Shown: in pieces, positions 61,742-64,000 of the stretch
Layout of the letters: each line of letters begins with the position of its first letter
How positions within the stretch are numbered: the first letter of the stretch is position 1
Origin: Rubellimicrobium roseum
Lineage (GTDB): Bacteria; Pseudomonadota; Alphaproteobacteria; Rhodobacterales; Rhodobacteraceae
Length of the DNA: 64,000 nucleotides
Assembly: GCF_006152145.1 (NCBI RefSeq)
Contig: NZ_VDFV01000006.1
Span: 22,730-86,729 of the forward strand
Direction of reading: 5' to 3'
Notes under the pieces: generated by a model
The model's input: the letters and a program-made list of their open reading frames with translations, nothing else
The model's database searches: none
What the model was told of the DNA's origin: nothing
Position numbers and translations under genes: made by a program

Positions 61742-61969
61742 GGCTCGTGCAACATCGGATCGCCATCTGCAGCCTGAGATCTCTGCCCTTCAAAGCGGCG
61801 CTGCACCGGACCGAGATTGTTGGGCGGCTCATGACATAGCTGCATGCCGGCCTTCTTCTGAGGGCTGATGCGGGAGAAGGTGCGGCTGCTTACCTAGGGG
61901 TCACTAGCAACAAAAGCTGAAGCGAGTCTGGGCCATCCGGGCCTGGAGCACTGACAAAGGACGATCCCT

Positions 61970-62191
61970 ATGACCTACCTCTCCCACACTGACCGTGCCT
62001 CGGGCGGCATCTCGGTCGGGCAAAGCCTGTCCAATCTGAAGGCGAGCCTCACCCGGCGCTGGACCCAGTTCCGGACCTACCACCGGACCCTGAACGAGCT
62101 CTCGATGCTCAGCGACCACGAACTCGCCGACATCGGCATCCACCGCGCGAACATCGGTGACGTTGCCCGGGGCTTTGCCTCCCGGGCCTAA
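61970..62191 (+). CDS. DUF1127 (YjiS-like) small protein
   Basis: 73 residues. The C-terminal DUF1127 motif is LNELSMLSDHELADIGIHRA, following a basic helix TRRWTQFRTYHRT. In alphaproteobacteria such proteins bind RNA or modulate phosphate/carbon metabolism; here the role is unknown. AAAGGAC lies before the ATG. A good terminator follows. Confidence 0.85.
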   Translation: MTYLSHTDRASGGISVGQSLSNLKASLTRRWTQFRTYHRTLNELSMLSDHELADIGIHRANIGDVARGFASRA

Positions 62192-62245
62192 GACGGTCTG
62201 GTCAGGGGCTGCTCCCTACCATTGAGCCACCTCTCCAGACGACAC

Positions 62246-62283
62246 GGCGGCGCCCGATGACCCGGGCAGCCGCCTTTTCTTTT
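62246..62283 (+). terminator. Rho-independent terminator after the DUF1127 gene
   Basis: GGCGGCGCCCG pairs with CGGGC-A-GCCGCC (one bulged A) around ATGACC, followed by TTTTCTTTT. It lies 55 bases past the stop. Confidence 0.85.
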
Positions 62284-62685
62284 GGCTGGGAGCAGGAGCC
62301 ATGAAGGCCGTCTGGCCTGCCGTTTCGTCAGCCTCTCACGATATCCGTCTGACCGACGCTCGGGGACACCAGCTCTGGCGAACTGGTCTGAGCTTACCCG
62401 TAGTTGTGGGCCACAGCATTGCGATGACGTGTGGTAAGGAAAATGGTCATTCGAAAAGTTGTCTGGCTCATTCGTGGTGAGAGCGCGGCGGACAACTCCT
62501 CCGCCATACCTGTCTCACATGACCTTGCTTCTCTCCCCGAAACCGGCAATCTCCACCTCGTCTGAAACAGGTTAGGTCGGTGCGGTTGGCCCGGCCCCCG
62601 CGCAAGTGGGTCCTTCCGTCATTCCGTGACGGCCCAAGACCTTCACCGCCCCGCAGGAATGCGCGGCGCAGCAAAGGACTTGGAC
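62284..62685 (+). other. 402-base region without a recognised gene
   Basis: No frame looks coding on either strand. ACCTGTCTCACAT at 62508-62520 repeats a 13-mer also seen at 56821-56833. The promoter of the following VOC gene should be here but is not evident. Confidence 0.4.
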
Positions 62686-63108
62686 ATGCATCAGCAGATT
62701 TCGGTCATCACGCTCGGCATCACCGACCTTCCCCGGTCGCGGAGGTTCTACGTGGAGGGGTTCGGCTGGACGCCCGTGTTCGAGAACGAGGAGATCGTCT
62801 TCTACCAGATGAACGGCCTCGTGCTGGGCACGTTCAGCAAGCCCTCGCTCGAGTTGGACATGAACCGCTCTGGCCTCCTCACCCCGGGCGCGTTCTCCCT
62901 GGCCCACAACGTCGCCACCCGGGAGGGCGTCGAGCCGTTGATGGAGCGGCTGGTGGCCGCGGGAGGTCGAGTGCTCCGGGAGGCCGATGCACCGCCGCAC
63001 GGCGGTTTCCGTGGCTATGTCAGCGACCCTGACGACCATGCCTGGGAGATCGCGTGGAACCCGGCCTGGACCATAGATGAGCACGGCATGGTGCAGTTCG
63101 GTCTCTAG
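62686..63108 (+). CDS. VOC-superfamily protein (glyoxalase/bleomycin-resistance fold)
   Basis: 140 residues: ITLGITDLPRSRRFYVEGFGW, the strand pair IVFYQMNGLVLGTF and GYVSDPDDHAWEIAWNP with the terminal Glu. Typical of small VOC proteins of unknown substrate. ATG 62686 selected at the homology start. Isolated gene left of the IS3 remnant. Confidence 0.85.
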   Translation: MHQQISVITLGITDLPRSRRFYVEGFGWTPVFENEEIVFYQMNGLVLGTFSKPSLELDMNRSGLLTPGAFSLAHNVATREGVEPLMERLVAAGGRVLREADAPPHGGFRGYVSDPDDHAWEIAWNPAWTIDEHGMVQFGL

Positions 63109-63225
63109 GAGTTAATTCCGCATCGTTTCACTGGGGCTTGCCCCTGCGAGGTGTCCGTCGTCAGGTGATTTGAGACTGATGGCGTCGCTCAGGATCGGAG
63201 GGTCTGGTCCATCTGGGGGTTGAGG

Positions 63226-64000
63226 TTAGGCGGCTGCGGCGTGATGCTGCAAGCGCCGGTGGGTCAGGGTTTGTTTCTTGATCCGCTCGCGTTCGGCGAG
63301 GATGGCCTCGCCCCGGCCGTGGTAGACGTCGGCGGGGGTGAGGTTCTTCAGGCTCTCGTGGGCGCGGCTGTGGTTGTAATGCTCGACGAAGGCTGAGACC
63401 TGCTCCTCGAGGGCGCCGGGCAGGTAGTAGTGCTCGAGCAGGATGCGGTTCTTCAGGGTCTGGTGCCAGCGCTCGATCTTGCCTTGGGTCTGCGGGTGAC
63501 GAGGCGCGCCGCGGATGTGGGTCATGCCTTGGTCCTCCAGCCACTCCGCAAGGTCGCTGGCGATGTAGCTGGAGCCATTGTCGCTCAGAAGCCTCGGCCG
63601 GTGCCGGATCTTGACCTGGTCGAGCCCGGAGGCGGCCAGAGCCAGGTCGAGCGTTTCCATGACATCGCTGGCCTGCATCGTGGCGCAGAGCTTCCAGGCC
63701 ACCACGAAGCGGGAGAAGTCATCGAGCACCGTGGACAGGTAGTACCAGCCCCAGCCCGTCACCTTCAGGTAGGTGAAGTCGGTCTGCCAAAGCTGGTTGG
63801 GTGCCGTGGTCTTGTCTTTGAACTCGTCGGCGGCCTTCACGACGATGTAGGCGGGGCTGGTGATGAGGTCGTGGGCCTTCAGGAGGCGATACACTGAGGC
63901 TTCAGAGACGAAGTACTTCTGCTCGTCGGTGAAGCGCACGGCTAACTCTCGAGGTGAGAGCTCCGGCTGCTCGAGAGCCAGCGCGATCACCTTGGCCCGG
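63226..64000 (-). CDS. IS3-family transposase OrfB, 5' part beyond the window edge
   Basis: At least 258 codons; the frame stays open through the right edge. The integrase core is NQLWQTDFTYLKVTGWGWYY (first Asp), LLSDNGSSYIA (second Asp) and QGKIERWHQTLKNRI (Glu). It is a different IS3 subgroup from the element at 42590. The N-terminal HTH_21-like segment FVSEASVYRLLKAHDLI is present. The left end of the element must lie in 63109-63225. Confidence 0.9.
   Translation of the reverse strand, partial: RAKVIALALEQPELSPRELAVRFTDEQKYFVSEASVYRLLKAHDLITSPAYIVVKAADEFKDKTTAPNQLWQTDFTYLKVTGWGWYYLSTVLDDFSRFVVAWKLCATMQASDVMETLDLALAASGLDQVKIRHRPRLLSDNGSSYIASDLAEWLEDQGMTHIRGAPRHPQTQGKIERWHQTLKNRILLEHYYLPGALEEQVSAFVEHYNHSRAHESLKNLTPADVYHGRGEAILAERERIKKQTLTHRRLQHHAAAA

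Overview
The window comes from a high-GC alphaproteobacterium, most likely a member of the Rhodobacterales. This is inferred from protein style, the EtfBA pair, DUF1127 and DUF1194 proteins and dense sugar-catabolic operons; no rRNA, tRNA or other taxonomic marker was seen. Gene content (sugar/polyol catabolic cassettes, many insertion sequences, serine recombinases, orphan copies of usually operonic genes) suggests an accessory replicon or genomic island.

Region 1 (1-11858) is a divergent polyol/sugar locus. Leftward runs a translationally coupled operon: cupin phosphoglucose isomerase, KDPG-type aldolase, shikimate-dehydrogenase-like enzyme, D-2-hydroxyacid dehydrogenase, UlaG-like metallohydrolase and a further gene cut by the window edge. 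Rightward runs a ribose-type ABC importer, an FGGY kinase, two SDR dehydrogenases and a GldA-type alcohol dehydrogenase. The shared control region holds a TGTAG-N5-CTACA palindrome and a sigma70-like promoter. Region 2 (11859-17866) holds an IS110 relic, an SDR, a B12-dependent diol/glycerol dehydratase (large and medium subunits fused, plus small subunit), an MFS transporter and a DeoR regulator.

Region 3 (about 18200-42538) is the most interesting part. A TetR regulator sits in a 24 kb set of transcription units: VOC protein, MDR dehydrogenase, GlcG/HbpS-like protein, a second ribose-type ABC importer with two permeases, Zn-alcohol dehydrogenase, aldehyde dehydrogenase, GMC oxidoreductase, two aldo/keto reductases, fused CoA-transferase, crotonase, glycerate kinase, MaoC hydratase, acyl-CoA dehydrogenase, SDR, DUF993 protein, TIM-barrel sugar isomerase and EtfBA. 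Five intergenic sites, and a weaker sixth, fit one operator pattern (consensus TGTAAC-N6-GTTACA). I infer one TetR-controlled regulon that imports an alcohol- or sugar-like compound, oxidises it to an acid, activates it with CoA and degrades it by a beta-oxidation-like route feeding electrons to ETF.

Region 4 (42539-64000) is a mosaic of mobile elements and unrelated single genes. It has an IS3 element inside a resolvase gene, a frameshifted IS1182 element with 30-bp inverted ends, an IS630 copy cut by an IS6 element that also cut a universal stress protein gene, an intact serine recombinase and a decayed one, and a partial IS3 transposase at the right edge. Between them lie GNAT, GH16, ChaC, a CadC-like/TPR regulator, an orphan PstS-like protein, an alpha/beta hydrolase, a PEP-mutase-family enzyme, a single-domain response regulator, a DUF1194 protein, an orphan penicillin-binding protein 2, DUF1127 and a VOC protein.
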